A stretch of 64,000 nt of DNA from G965247775 sp965247775. Its GTDB lineage: Bacteria > Chloroflexota > Dehalococcoidia > Bin125. Of this stretch, positions 7,352 to 16,152 are shown piece after piece (the stretch's first letter is position 1; the number at the start of each line of letters is the position of its first letter). The stretch is taken from NCBI GenBank assembly GCA_965247775.1, contig OZ252031.1:1426001-1490000 (forward strand), read 5' to 3'. A program made the position numbers and the translations under genes. The notes under the pieces were generated by a model. The model had not been told where the DNA came from and searched no databases. It saw only the letters and a list, made by a program, of their open reading frames with translations.

Positions 7352-8674
7352 CTAGCCTCCCAGCCCCGACGCCGCCTCCCCTCGCTGCCCGCGCAGGAAG
7401 TCGATCGCCGCGAACAGCTGCACGTCCCGACGCGCCTGGAAGTCCTCGTCCGTCGGCTCCACGATGATGTCCGGGATCACCCCCACCCCCTCGATCAACT
7501 CACCGTTCGGCGTCAGCCAGCGCGCGATGCTGACGTACAGCACGCTCCCGTCCGATAGCCCCCGCGGGATGTTCACGGTCCCTTTGCCCAGCGTCTGCTC
7601 GCCGATCACCACACCCCGCCCGTGATCCTGCAGCGCCGCGGCCATCACCTCCGAGCCCGACGCCGAACCCCCGTTGACCAGCAGCACCACCGTCAGATCC
7701 ACCCCCTTCCCCCCGCGCTGCGCACTGAACGCCCGCCGCTGCCCCTCCCGATCGACCTCCGTCAGCACCAGCCCCCCGTCGATGAACTCCCCCACCGTGT
7801 CCACCGTCGCCGTGAGCAGCCCGCCGGGGTTGCCCCGCAGATCCACGATCAGCTGCTCCAGCCCGGCGTTCTTCGTCGCTTCCAGGAACGGCGCCAGTTC
7901 GCTCTGCGTCCGCGCCGTGAACTGCGAGATCAGGATGTAGCCGATGTCCGTCACCGCCTCGCCCTCGCGGTCCTGGATCTGAATCGACTGTACGCTCGGC
8001 ACGATGATCCGGTCCCGCGTGATCTCCAGCGCCTCTTCCACCGCATCCCGGTGCCGCACGCCTACGATCACCAGCGTGCCGCGTTCGCCTCGAATCCGCG
8101 CCACCGCCAGCTGCAAGCTCCACCCCTCCGTCGATTCGCCGTCCACCGACAGGATCACGTCCCCAGAGCGGATCCCCGCCGCCTCCGCCGGCGATCCTCG
8201 GAACGTCCCGCTGATCACGATCTCCTCCCCCTGCAGGTTCACCGTCGCCCCGATCCCCTCGAAAGCGCCGCTGATGTCCTCGCTCGAGAGGCGGAACGTC
8301 TCCTCGTCGATGTACACCGAGTGCGGGTCGTTCAACGACTCCACCACCCCGTCGATCGCCGCGATCCGGATGTTGTCCAGATTCACCCGGTCCGGCTCCA
8401 CGAAATCGTTGTTCAGGATCTGGTAGACCTCGTCGAGCAACCCGAAGCGCGAACCCCGATCCCCCCGATCCGCCGACGCCGGCGTTGCCAGCGCTCCGGC
8501 CGCTGGAGCCCCTTCACTCTCCGCCGTGATCACGCTGCCGCGCACGCTGCGTTCGGCCGCCGGGGCGTCCTCATCCAGAAGGCCCGTCACGCCGACGCCC
8601 AGCGCGAAGGCCGACGCCACCATGACCAGCACAAGCCCCATCACGATCCCGCTGAAACGGCGTGACTGCGGCAT
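7352..8674 (-). CDS. S41 family C-terminal processing peptidase
   Basis: A 440-residue carboxy-terminal processing protease. An N-terminal signal or membrane segment spans about residues 9-31, a PDZ domain about 130-215 (FEGIGATV, GIRSGDVILSVDG) and the S41 core follows. The catalytic Ser is S339 in NGGSASGSE and the Lys is K364 in TLGKGTV, the 25-residue spacing known for the family. It would act outside the cytoplasmic membrane, trimming exported proteins. The start ATG has GGGAGGG upstream. It lies 90 nt upstream of smpB on the same strand. Confidence 0.93.
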   Translation of the reverse strand: MPQSRRFSGIVMGLVLVMVASAFALGVGVTGLLDEDAPAAERSVRGSVITAESEGAPAAGALATPASADRGDRGSRFGLLDEVYQILNNDFVEPDRVNLDNIRIAAIDGVVESLNDPHSVYIDEETFRLSSEDISGAFEGIGATVNLQGEEIVISGTFRGSPAEAAGIRSGDVILSVDGESTEGWSLQLAVARIRGERGTLVIVGVRHRDAVEEALEITRDRIIVPSVQSIQIQDREGEAVTDIGYILISQFTARTQSELAPFLEATKNAGLEQLIVDLRGNPGGLLTATVDTVGEFIDGGLVLTEVDREGQRRAFSAQRGGKGVDLTVVLLVNGGSASGSEVMAAALQDHGRGVVIGEQTLGKGTVNIPRGLSDGSVLYVSIARWLTPNGELIEGVGVIPDIIVEPTDEDFQARRDVQLFAAIDFLRGQRGEAASGLGG

Positions 8675-8805
8675 GGTCCCTCCCTCTCGCGCCCTGCCTC
8701 GCTGGGAGGGCGGCGGCCGTGTGCTCAGGATACGTCACGGCGCGCGCCCCGGATGAGCGCTCCGGATGAATGCCGCGGGAGAGGGTTGCCGCCCTGGCGC
8801 CCCGC

Positions 8806-9264
8806 TCAGCGCACGGTCCAACGCACCTCCACCGGGGCGTGCCGTGTCTCTGCCAGGTTGGTCAGGACCAGCTCGAACTGATCCCGGGTAAAGCCCGCCT
8901 TGAAGGGGAACCGGCCCGATCCCGCCGCCGACTGCCGCGGCAACCCCGCCGCTGGCCCGCTCAGCCGCGCCTGCAAAGGGAACGCCGTTGCGTCCCCCGG
9001 TTCCCGCTCCACGATCTCCCAAGTCACTTCGCTGTTCCGCCCCGCGTCGACCTGCACCTGCAGGGTGGCGCGCGCGCCCGGCGCGATCAGGTACGTCCGC
9101 TCCACCGCCCGGCTCGTGTCGAACACCAGGTTCGCCGCGATGACCCCCAGAAAGACCAGCAGCAGGGCCGTGAGGGGCCAGCGGATCGGTCGCGGCGCCC
9201 GCACGTACGCCGCCCACAGGGCGCGAGCCCCTGCCTGCGCGCGACGGCGGCTCTCGGCGATCAC
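8806..9264 (-). CDS. Single-pass membrane protein, unknown function
   Basis: A 152-residue protein with a basic N-terminus, one membrane helix (about residues 30-47, PLTALLLVFLGVIAANLVF) and an external beta-rich domain. It starts with GTG 9264 and has no ribosome-binding site; TAGGCT lies 6 nt upstream, so the message is probably leaderless. No family was recognised. It lies upstream of the S41 protease gene on the same strand, 131 nt apart. Confidence 0.7.
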   Translation of the reverse strand: MIAESRRRAQAGARALWAAYVRAPRPIRWPLTALLLVFLGVIAANLVFDTSRAVERTYLIAPGARATLQVQVDAGRNSEVTWEIVEREPGDATAFPLQARLSGPAAGLPRQSAAGSGRFPFKAGFTRDQFELVLTNLAETRHAPVEVRWTVR

Positions 9265-9270
9265 ATCGCG

Positions 9271-9276
9271 AGCCTA
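9271..9276 (-). promoter_or_regulatory. Putative -10 box of the 9264 gene (leaderless)
   Basis: TAGGCT lies 6 nt before the GTG start, so transcription would begin at or next to the start codon. No clear -35 box. Confidence 0.4.
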
Positions 9277-9398
9277 CCTGCGCCTTGGCTGCTGCGGGAA
9301 CGCCACGCCGCTGGCGGGCGCTATCATCGCCCTACCGCCCCCGGAGCGCGGACGCGCCTCGCCACCGTACGGCCACACGCAAAGGAAAAGGAGATCCC

Positions 9399-9803
9399 AT
9401 GGTCACGCAAACGGTCGCCATCGCCGGCTACAGCCACATCGGCATCAACGTGCGCAACCTGGAGGCCGCCGAAACGTTCTACGGCGAGACGCTCGGCTTC
9501 GAGAAGCTCCCCCGGCCCTCCAGCATCGACCACATCGTCGGCACCTGGTACCGCGTCGGCAACCTGCAGCTCCATCTCCTCAAGCACCAGCAGGTGCCCA
9601 ACGTCGACAAGGGCATCGGCCCCCACATCGCCCTGCACATCCCCCACGACGCCTTCCAGGACACCGTCGAGACCCTCCGCGGCAAGGGCGTCGAGGTCTT
9701 CGTCGAGCCCATGCAGCGCGCCGACGACCACGTCTGGGCCGCCTTCATCAAGGACCCCGACGGCAACACCGTCGAACTCACCGACATGGGGCCGCTCGGC
9801 TAA
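9399..9803 (+). CDS. VOC (glyoxalase/dioxygenase-fold) family protein
   Basis: A 134-residue vicinal-oxygen-chelate protein with two beta-alpha-beta modules. Candidate metal ligands are His in SHIGINVRNL, His in LQLHLL, His in HIALHI and Glu in NTVELTDMG, the usual HHHE-type pattern. The ATG at 9399 follows an AAAGGAAAAGGAG purine run, an unusually strong ribosome-binding site here. The family covers glyoxalases, ring-cleavage dioxygenases and antibiotic-resistance proteins; the substrate is not evident. The malonyltransferase-like gene follows within a few bases. Confidence 0.85.
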   Translation: MVTQTVAIAGYSHIGINVRNLEAAETFYGETLGFEKLPRPSSIDHIVGTWYRVGNLQLHLLKHQQVPNVDKGIGPHIALHIPHDAFQDTVETLRGKGVEVFVEPMQRADDHVWAAFIKDPDGNTVELTDMGPLG

Positions 9804-9814
9804 CGGAGCCCGCC

Positions 9815-10783
9815 ATCGCCGCGTCCCCTCCCGCGGGCGCTCCAGAGCCCAGCCAGCCGCGCGCCCGCACCGCCCTGATCTGCCCGGGCCAGGGGTCCCA
9901 GAAGACCCACGCGACGGCGGAGTTGGGGCCCGGCGCGCAGGCCCTCTTCGACAGCGCCTCCGCCCTCATCGGCCTCGACCTCTGGGCCGCCGCCCGCGAC
10001 GCCTCCCCCGACGACCTCGCCCGCCCCTCCCTGCTCCAGCCCCTCCTCCTCGCCTGGGCCCTCGCCGACGTCGAGCGCGCCCGCTACGAACGCCCGGACC
10101 TCCCCCCTCCCGACTACCTCCTCGGCCACTCCTCCGGCCAGAACTCCGCCCTCGTCCTCAGCGCCGCCCTCCCTTTCGACGCCGCCCTGCGCTTCGCCCA
10201 CCAGCGCGGTCTGCTCCAGGACACCGCTTGCGCCGGCGGCGGCAGCGGCCTGCTCGCCGTCTCCGGCATCTCCCGCACGACGGTCGAGGACCTCGCCGCC
10301 GAGAGCGGCGTCGTCCTCGCCAATATCAACGCCACGCAGCAGTTCGTGCTCGGCGGGCTCTACGCCGACCTCGACCGCACCGCCCCCCTCGTCGAGGCGG
10401 CCGGCGGCCGCGCCGTCCGTCTCCGCCTGGCCGGTGCCTTCCACAGCGAGCAGTTCCGTACCGCCGACGAGGCCTCGGAGCCCCTCATCGCCGCGCTCCC
10501 GCTGGCTCAAGCGTTCACTCCCCTCATCGGTAACGCCCGCGGCCAGCTCATCCACGACGCCGACGGCCTCCGCGACGAACTCCGCCTGCAGTTCGTCCGC
10601 CCCGTCGAGTGGACCGCCGCCCTCAGCACCGCCTACGCGCACGGCGTGCGCACCTTCCTCGTCACCGGGCCCGGCAACGCCATGGCCGGCCTCCTCCGTC
10701 GCTTCGCCCACACCGCCCCCGAACGACTCCGCATCGTCCGCCTCAACGCCCCCGCCGGCGCGCCCGACGCCGACGAGACTTGA
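9815..10783 (+). CDS. ACP S-malonyltransferase-like protein
   Basis: A FabD-fold acyltransferase of about 322 residues. Features: ALICPGQGSQ near the N-terminus, the nucleophile elbow as GHSSGQ (family GHSLGE), HQRG for the conserved arginine region, NINATQQFVLGG and the catalytic His in AGAFHSEQF. No ATG, GTG or TTG lies in this frame between the VOC stop and the PGQG motif. The best start is an ATC at 9815 with GGAG 6 nt upstream; CTG 9875 is an alternative. The substitution of Leu and Glu in GHSLGE by Ser and Gln may change acyl preference. It is probably co-transcribed with the VOC gene (stop to start 11 nt). Confidence 0.75.
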   Translation: MAASPPAGAPEPSQPRARTALICPGQGSQKTHATAELGPGAQALFDSASALIGLDLWAAARDASPDDLARPSLLQPLLLAWALADVERARYERPDLPPPDYLLGHSSGQNSALVLSAALPFDAALRFAHQRGLLQDTACAGGGSGLLAVSGISRTTVEDLAAESGVVLANINATQQFVLGGLYADLDRTAPLVEAAGGRAVRLRLAGAFHSEQFRTADEASEPLIAALPLAQAFTPLIGNARGQLIHDADGLRDELRLQFVRPVEWTAALSTAYAHGVRTFLVTGPGNAMAGLLRRFAHTAPERLRIVRLNAPAGAPDADET

Positions 10784-11728
10784 CGCGATAGTGCGATCAT
10801 CGATCGCCGCCTCGAACCTGCGTCATGCCGTCCATGGGGCGGCCATGGCCAACGCTGCTCAGGCTCCCCACGCCCGGCCCCACCCCACGGCGCCGGTTCG
10901 CCGCGCTCCCAGCGATGAGAGATCAGGCGCGCTCCCCCCCCACCCAGCCGGCGCCCTGCCCCTCAGCCGCCGACAGGGGCTGCTCGCACCAGCCCCGGCG
11001 GGCCCACACCGCGCCTCCGGCCAGGGGTATCGCCCCACGGCCCCCCTTACCAGGGGGATGGTGTACATAACCGATATAGGGCGATCATCGCGGATCCGTC
11101 TGGCCCATGAAGCCCGGCCCGTTCACTCATCGCAGTGTGAGGTCGCGCTGCAATTCACGCAGCGCAGGCAGGGCCATCTTCGATCACGCGCGCCGCACGG
11201 ACTGCCTCGTTGCCGAGGCCGTCAACGTCGATGCCCACGTTATCTTGACGGCCCCGGAATCGAAGAGGGCCACGTAATCCCGGCTCGTGACCGGCAAGCC
11301 AATCGCGCGCGCATTCGTGCCATCGAGTCGCCTCTCCCCGCGCGGCGCCGTCGGTGATCCGGCGCGCAACGAAGCGCCCAGGTCGACGAAAAACAGAGCG
11401 GAAAACACGGCTGCGAAGACGAATGCGATCCACGCGAAAGTCGTGATCGACTTCTCAGCATCCAGAGCGACGACGGCAAGGCCGATCGGGAGCGAGGGCG
11501 AGGAAGCCCATCACAACGCTGCCGCTCGGGGGATCGAGGACCTCTGCAAGACCGCCTAAGGCGGAGGAAGACTTCATTCATCGTCACGTCGGTAGCCGCA
11601 CCCCAGTCCCGCCCGCCCCACTCTCCTTGCCCACGATCGGCATCCCTCCCCAAATTCGCTGGTGTGGGCAGAATACGAAAACCGCCAATCCCATTGCCCC
11701 CCGACCCCACCCCCCATACCGTCCCCCC
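10784..11728. other. 945-bp region without a recognisable gene
   Basis: Base use here is less C-biased than in the neighbouring genes, and no open frame shows family resemblance. On the minus strand around 11380-11500 one frame encodes a hydrophobic run (FAWIAFVFAAVFSALFFVDL) typical of a membrane helix, but it lacks a good start and follows a stop codon, so it may be the relic of a small membrane-protein gene. A CCCCC/GGGGG mini-hairpin near 11045 is too weak to call. Confidence 0.35.
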
Positions 11729-12589
11729 GTGACCCCCACCTCCTCCTTCCTCGACCTCCCCAGCGTCCGCATCCACCTCCTCCGCTGGCCCAACCCCGGC
11801 GCCCCGCCCCTCCTCCTCCTCCACGCCACCGGCTTCCTCGCCATGATCTGGCGCGCCCTCGCCGAGCCCCTCAGCGCCCGCCACGACGTCTACGCCTTCG
11901 ACGCCCGCGGCCACGGCCGCTCCGGCCGCCCCCACGACGCCGCCTACGGCATCGAGCCCGTCGCCGCCGACACCGCCGAGGTCCTCACCCACCTCGACCT
12001 GGGTCCCGTCTACGCCGTCGGCCACAGTCTGGGCGGCGCCGCCGCCACGCTCGTCGCCGCCCAGCGCCCGCACCTCATCCGCCGCATCTACGCCATCGAG
12101 CCCATCCTGCCCACGAACGCCTGGCGCGACGCCGGCTACCGCGACATCGACGCCGGCGACCTCGCCGCCCTCGCCCGCAAGCGCCGCCCCGCCTTCCCCA
12201 GCCGCCGCGACGTGCTCGATCGCTGGGCCGCCCGCCCCCCCTTCTCCGCCTGGCGATCCGACGTCCTCAACGACTATGTCCAGCACGGCTTCGTCGAGGA
12301 CGGCCGCGGCGGCGTCCGCCTCCGCTGTGACCCCGTGCAGGCCGAGGCCCCCACCTTCGACGGCACCCACGACTTCGACGCCGCCCTCTACCTGTCCGAC
12401 GTCCGCTGTCCCGTCATGCTCGCCCGCGGCGCCCGCACCAATCCCTTCTTCGACTCCATGCTCGCCGCCGTCGCCGCCCTCCTGCCCGACGCGCAACGGG
12501 AGACCTTCCCCCGCCTCAGCCACCTCGCCCCCATGGAGGATCCGGACGCGGTCGTCGCGCGCGTGCGCGCATTCGACGCCCCCGGATGA
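11729..12589 (+). CDS. Alpha/beta hydrolase
   Basis: A 286-residue alpha/beta hydrolase. It has the oxyanion segment LLLLHATGF, a DARGHGRSGRP loop, the nucleophile elbow GHSLGGA and the late catalytic His in LSHLAPMED. The start is taken as GTG 11729, because the upstream in-frame sequence has no hydrolase-like features; no ribosome-binding site is visible. The substrate is unknown (esters, epoxides and lactones are all possible). It resembles the hydrolase at 53354 only in fold. Confidence 0.83.
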   Translation: MTPTSSFLDLPSVRIHLLRWPNPGAPPLLLLHATGFLAMIWRALAEPLSARHDVYAFDARGHGRSGRPHDAAYGIEPVAADTAEVLTHLDLGPVYAVGHSLGGAAATLVAAQRPHLIRRIYAIEPILPTNAWRDAGYRDIDAGDLAALARKRRPAFPSRRDVLDRWAARPPFSAWRSDVLNDYVQHGFVEDGRGGVRLRCDPVQAEAPTFDGTHDFDAALYLSDVRCPVMLARGARTNPFFDSMLAAVAALLPDAQRETFPRLSHLAPMEDPDAVVARVRAFDAPG

Positions 12590-12631
12590 CGATCGATACG
12601 TCAGAGTTCGATGAACCGTCTCATGATCGCA

Positions 12632-12937
12632 CTACTCCCGGCGGCCCTCCCCGAAATCCTCGCCGAGATTGAAGCGCAGGTTCCCAAACGAGTCCGCCTC
12701 CACGTCCACGATCTCCCCCTCCGCCTCCAGATGCCCCAGCGCCCCGTGCAGATCCACCGCCGTTAGGTCCATCTCGCTGTGTTCCATCAGCAGCGTCAAC
12801 GAGAGCCGGTCACGCCGCCCCAGCCGTGTCGCTTCGGCTTGCAGCTCCCGCCGCACCAGCGCCACGTCCGCTCGCGCGTCCCCGATCGGCGCCGGCCGCG
12901 AGGGGAACGCACGACGCAGTTGCTCTAGGAATCCCAC
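12632..12937 (-). CDS. Small hypothetical protein, 101 aa
   Basis: It starts with GTG 12937, overlapping the end of the tetratricopeptide gene by 13 nt. The sequence (GFLEQLRRAFPSRPAPIG, later LLMEHSEMDLTAVDLHGAL) is alpha-helical, without membrane segment or cysteines. The C-terminal half resembles a small winged-helix-like fold, but I cannot name the family. The overlap suggests translation coupled to the upstream gene and a shared task. Confidence 0.6.
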   Translation of the reverse strand: MGFLEQLRRAFPSRPAPIGDARADVALVRRELQAEATRLGRRDRLSLTLLMEHSEMDLTAVDLHGALGHLEAEGEIVDVEADSFGNLRFNLGEDFGEGRRE

Positions 12938-13545
12938 GTCGAGTCCTTCCCGTGCCCGCTCAGGATACGCAGCACCTCCGCCTCCGCCCCGTCCGTCGCA
13001 AGCGCCGCCAGACGCCCCGCCCCCACGCCCGCCAGCGCCCAGGCCCGGCGCAGCAGCGCCGCCGCCTGCGCCACGTCCTCCGACTGCAGATCTTCCTCCA
13101 GCGGGAACCCACCCCGCGCCAGCGACACCGCCCGGCACCCGCGCTCCGCGTCCGGATCCCCGCCAAACTCCTCCAGGACGCTCGCGTACTCGTGCTCGGC
13201 CGCCTCCAGGTCCCCCAGGGCCAGGCAGACCAGCCCCAGCACGATGCGGCTGTCCACGTCGTAAGGCCGCGCGCTCGCGGCGCGGTGCGCCGGCGCGCGC
13301 GCTTCCTCCGTCCGCCCGCTCAGCAGCAAGCCTCGCGCGCGAAGGAGCGCCAGGTGGTCCTCGTCGCCCGGCCCCAGCGCCCCCGCCTCCTCCAGCCGTG
13401 CCAGCGCCTCCTCACCCGCCCGGCCCGCCCCGTCCAGGTCGCCCCGATCCACCAGCGCCTCCGCCTCGCCCAGCCCCAACTCGGCCGCCTGCATCAGCCG
13501 CCCCGCCCGGCGTCCCGCCCTCCAGCGCTGAAGCACATTCGCCAC
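12925..13545 (-). CDS. Tetratricopeptide-like repeat protein
   Basis: A 206-residue, strongly alpha-helical protein made of degenerate TPR pairs (for example AEALVDRGDLDGAGRAGEEA and LVCLALGDLEAAEHEYASVL). It starts with GTG 13545, preceded by TGGAGG. TPR domains usually bind proteins; the partner may be the overlapping downstream product. It is divergent from dinB, the two starts being 47 nt apart. Confidence 0.7.
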   Translation of the reverse strand: MANVLQRWRAGRRAGRLMQAAELGLGEAEALVDRGDLDGAGRAGEEALARLEEAGALGPGDEDHLALLRARGLLLSGRTEEARAPAHRAASARPYDVDSRIVLGLVCLALGDLEAAEHEYASVLEEFGGDPDAERGCRAVSLARGGFPLEEDLQSEDVAQAAALLRRAWALAGVGAGRLAALATDGAEAEVLRILSGHGKDSTWDS

Positions 13546-13580
13546 CGGGCCTCCAGTCGGAACAGATGTTCGTCTTCTGT

Positions 13581-13586
13581 TAGCGT
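13581..13586 (+). promoter_or_regulatory. Putative -10 box of dinB (leaderless)
   Basis: TAGCGT lies 6 nt before the dinB ATG with no ribosome-binding site in between. No LexA-type operator was recognised. Confidence 0.35.
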
Positions 13587-13592
13587 AGCGCC

Positions 13593-14801
13593 ATGGCCGG
13601 TCCGGACCCCCATCCCGCCCCCCTGCGGCACATTATCCACGCCGACATGGACGCCTTCTACGCCTCCGTCGAGCAGCACGACCGCCCCGAGCTGCGCGGT
13701 AGGCCCGTCCTCGTCGGCGGCTCCCCCAAGGGCCGTGGCGTCGTCGCCGCCGCCTCCTACGAGGCCCGCCCCTTCGGCTGCCGCTCGGCCATGCCTATGG
13801 CTCGCGCCGTCCGCCTCTGCCCCCAGGCCGAGGTCGTCCCGCCCCGCTTCCCCCGCTACCGCGAGGTCAGCGACCAGGTCATGGCCATCTTCCGCCAGGC
13901 CACCCCCCTCGTCGAGCCGCTCTCCCTCGACGAGGCCTTCCTCGACATCACGCACCGCGTCCAGGACGGCGCCGACCCCGCTGCCATCGCCCGCTGGCTG
14001 CGCGAGACCGTCCGCCGCGAGACCGGCCTAACCGTCTCCTGCGGCGTCGCCACCTCCAAGTCCGTCGCCAAGATCGCCTCCGACCACGACAAGCCCGACG
14101 GTCTCACCCTCGTCCCCCCCGGTCGGGAGCGCGCCTTCCTCGCCCCACTTCCCATCCGCGACCTCTGGGGCGTCGGACCCCGCACCGCCGACCGCCTCAC
14201 CAGGGCCGGCGTGAAGACCATCGGCGAACTCGCCCAACGCCCCCTCCCCTGGATGATCGAGCGCTTCGGCGTCCGCGGCGAGTGGTTCTTCCGCCTCGCC
14301 CGCGGCGAGGACGACCGCCCCGTCTACCTCACCCGCGAAGCGAAGTCCATCTCCGCCGAGCAAACCTTCGCCGAGGACCTCGCCGACCCGGACACCCTCG
14401 CCGAAACCGTCGCCGACCAGGCTGCCCGCGTCGTGCGCCGCCTGCGCCGTGCCGGCCTGCGCGCCCGCACCGTGCAGCTCAAGCTGCGCCTTGCCGACTT
14501 CACCACCTTCACCCGCCGCCGCACTCTCCCCATCCCCACCGACGATCAGGCCCCCATCGAGGCCGCCGCCCGCGAGATCTTGGCCGCGGAGGTCGGCCGC
14601 GGCCGCAGCTTCCGCCTCGTGGGCACCGGCGTCTCCAACCTCGTCGAGGCCGAGAGCGGCGCCCAGCTCTCCCTCTTCGACCCCGTCCCCTCCCCATCCC
14701 CCCAGCCCGCGCCAGCGCTGAGGAACGCCGTCACCACCATCCGCGACCGCTACGGCGACGCCAGCGTCGACTGGGGACTGCCCCCCGATGCCACCGACTG
14801 A
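13593..14801 (+). CDS. dinB: DNA polymerase IV (Y family)
   Basis: A 402-residue Y-family translesion polymerase. Catalytic acidic residues appear in HADMDAFYASVEQ and SLDEAFLD; the family segments GRGVVAAASYEAR and GVGPRTADRL (helix-hairpin-helix) follow. Near the C-terminus QLSLFD matches a beta-clamp-binding motif, and about 35 residues follow it. It copies past damaged bases at the cost of fidelity. The 3' end overlaps the next gene by 14 nt. Length is slightly above the usual 350-400. Confidence 0.95.
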   Translation: MAGPDPHPAPLRHIIHADMDAFYASVEQHDRPELRGRPVLVGGSPKGRGVVAAASYEARPFGCRSAMPMARAVRLCPQAEVVPPRFPRYREVSDQVMAIFRQATPLVEPLSLDEAFLDITHRVQDGADPAAIARWLRETVRRETGLTVSCGVATSKSVAKIASDHDKPDGLTLVPPGRERAFLAPLPIRDLWGVGPRTADRLTRAGVKTIGELAQRPLPWMIERFGVRGEWFFRLARGEDDRPVYLTREAKSISAEQTFAEDLADPDTLAETVADQAARVVRRLRRAGLRARTVQLKLRLADFTTFTRRRTLPIPTDDQAPIEAAAREILAAEVGRGRSFRLVGTGVSNLVEAESGAQLSLFDPVPSPSPQPAPALRNAVTTIRDRYGDASVDWGLPPDATD

Positions 14802-15471
14802 CGCCCGCGCATTCACCTTCGACTGCTACGGCACCCTCATCGACTGGGAGGCGGGCATCCGCGCCGCCCTCGTCGCTCTCCCCGCTCTCGCCGGCATCGA
14901 CCACGACGCCTTCCTGGCCGAGCGGGAGACAGCGGAACTCAAGATCGAGGCGGGTCCCTTCCGCCCCTACGACGAGGTCCTCGCGCTCAGCCTCCAGCGC
15001 GCCGCCGAGCGCTTCGGCTTGGCCGTCGGCGACAGCGACGCCCGCCGCTTCGCCGCCACCCTGCCCGACTGGCCCGCCCACGCCGACGCCGCCCCTTTCC
15101 TGCGCCGCCTCCGACAGCTCCGCCGCCCGCTCGCCGTCCTCTCCAACGTCACCACCCCCTGGCTGCGCCTCAGCCTGCGTCAATTCCCGCTCCCCTTCGA
15201 CCGCCTCGTCACCGCCAACGACGTGCGCGCCTACAAGCCCGCCCCGCAGCACTGGCTCGCGGCTCTGTCCGCGCTCGCCCTCGAGCCCGCCGGCCTCCTC
15301 CACGTCGCCGCCTCCCTCCGCCACGACATCTACCCCGCCATCCAACTCGGCGTCCCCGTCGCCTGGGTCAACCGCCACGACGAGGCGCTACCCCCGGACC
15401 TCACCCCCGCCGTCGTCGTGCGGGACCTGCATGAACTCGCCCAGGCGCTGCAGCTGCCGCCTGAGCGCTAG
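14788..15471 (+). CDS. HAD-superfamily hydrolase, haloacid dehalogenase type II-like
   Basis: A 227-residue HAD protein. Motif I is FTFDCYGTLIDWE (nucleophile Asp), motif II is VLSNVT, and motif III is the lysine in YKPAPQHW. The DCYGTLIDWE form is that of L-2-haloacid dehalogenases and related phosphatases. In place of the usual motif IV SNxxD it shows AASLRHDIYPA, which retains the aspartate. The gene overlaps dinB by 14 nt and convergently overlaps the NUDIX gene by 4 nt. True dehalogenase activity is possible but unproven; a phosphatase is equally likely. Confidence 0.82.
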   Translation: MPPTDARAFTFDCYGTLIDWEAGIRAALVALPALAGIDHDAFLAERETAELKIEAGPFRPYDEVLALSLQRAAERFGLAVGDSDARRFAATLPDWPAHADAAPFLRRLRQLRRPLAVLSNVTTPWLRLSLRQFPLPFDRLVTANDVRAYKPAPQHWLAALSALALEPAGLLHVAASLRHDIYPAIQLGVPVAWVNRHDEALPPDLTPAVVVRDLHELAQALQLPPER

Positions 15472-16019
15472 ACCAGCGGGCGCCCCAAATGCTGCCGCAA
15501 GAGGTGGAAGGCCGTCACCACCAGCGCGTGGGAGATCGTGCCGTCCGCGAAGAGCCCGGGCACGTCGGCCAGTGGCACCACCTCCACCTCGATCGCCTCG
15601 CCCTCCTCGGCCCGTGGCCCCACCCCCGGCGCGACATCGCGCGCCAGAAAGGACCAGCAGCGGTTGGCCTGGATCGCCGGATTCGGATTCACCCAGCCCA
15701 GCTCCGTGGCGTCCGCGGCCGCATAGCCCGTCTCCTCTGCCATCTCCCGCAGCGCCGCCGCCTTGGGCGACTCCCCCGGGTCGATGATCCCCCCCGGCAC
15801 CTCCAGCGTCAGCTCGCGCGTCCCGTGCCGGAACTGCCGCACGAATACCACCTCCTCAGCCGCCGTTAGGGGAATGATGTTCACCCAGTGCGGAAACTCC
15901 AACACGAAGAAGTCGTGCCGGCTGCCCCGCTCCGGATGCAGGCTCGTATCCCGGCGCAGCCGGAAGAAGCGGTAATCGTGCAACTGCCGGCTCGCGACGC
16001 GCGGCCAGGGGCGTCCCAT
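15468..16019 (-). CDS. NUDIX hydrolase (ADP-ribose pyrophosphatase type)
   Basis: A 183-residue NUDIX enzyme. The NUDIX box is GGIIDPGESPKAAALREMAE, continuing ETGY, with all catalytic glutamates. N-terminal strands (DFFVLEFPHWVNIIPLT, VVFVRQFRHG) match ADP-sugar pyrophosphatases. It likely cleaves ADP-ribose or a related nucleoside diphosphate. There is no ribosome-binding site; TAGACT lies 6 nt before the ATG, so the message may be leaderless. Confidence 0.9.
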   Translation of the reverse strand: MGRPWPRVASRQLHDYRFFRLRRDTSLHPERGSRHDFFVLEFPHWVNIIPLTAAEEVVFVRQFRHGTRELTLEVPGGIIDPGESPKAAALREMAEETGYAAADATELGWVNPNPAIQANRCWSFLARDVAPGVGPRAEEGEAIEVEVVPLADVPGLFADGTISHALVVTAFHLLRQHLGRPLV

Positions 16020-16025
16020 TCCCCG

Positions 16026-16031
16026 AGTCTA
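16026..16031 (-). promoter_or_regulatory. Putative -10 box of the NUDIX gene (leaderless)
   Basis: TAGACT is separated by 6 nt from the ATG at 16019 on the minus strand. Confidence 0.4.
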
Positions 16032-16152
16032 AGCGGGGCCCCGTCCTGCCCAGCGCCCCCGCCTAGACTGAGGCCAAGGAGCAGCCGCGGCATGCCCGAT
16101 CACCTCGACCCCCAACCGCGCTGCCACCGCACCCCCTCCCCCGCGGACCTTC

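Noticed and set aside
11040..11060. CCCCC/GGGGG hairpin as a terminator
   Set aside because: Five-base stem with no T tract and no clear gene ending there.
11240..12523. 427-codon minus-strand frame opposite the alpha/beta hydrolase
   Set aside because: Its Gly/Glu/Val/Ala-rich repeats are the antisense shadow of C3-biased codons; the plus strand has the hydrolase triad.
14788..15471. Calling the HAD protein a proven haloacid dehalogenase
   Set aside because: Motif I fits but motif IV departs from the dehalogenase form; phosphatases share the same motifs.
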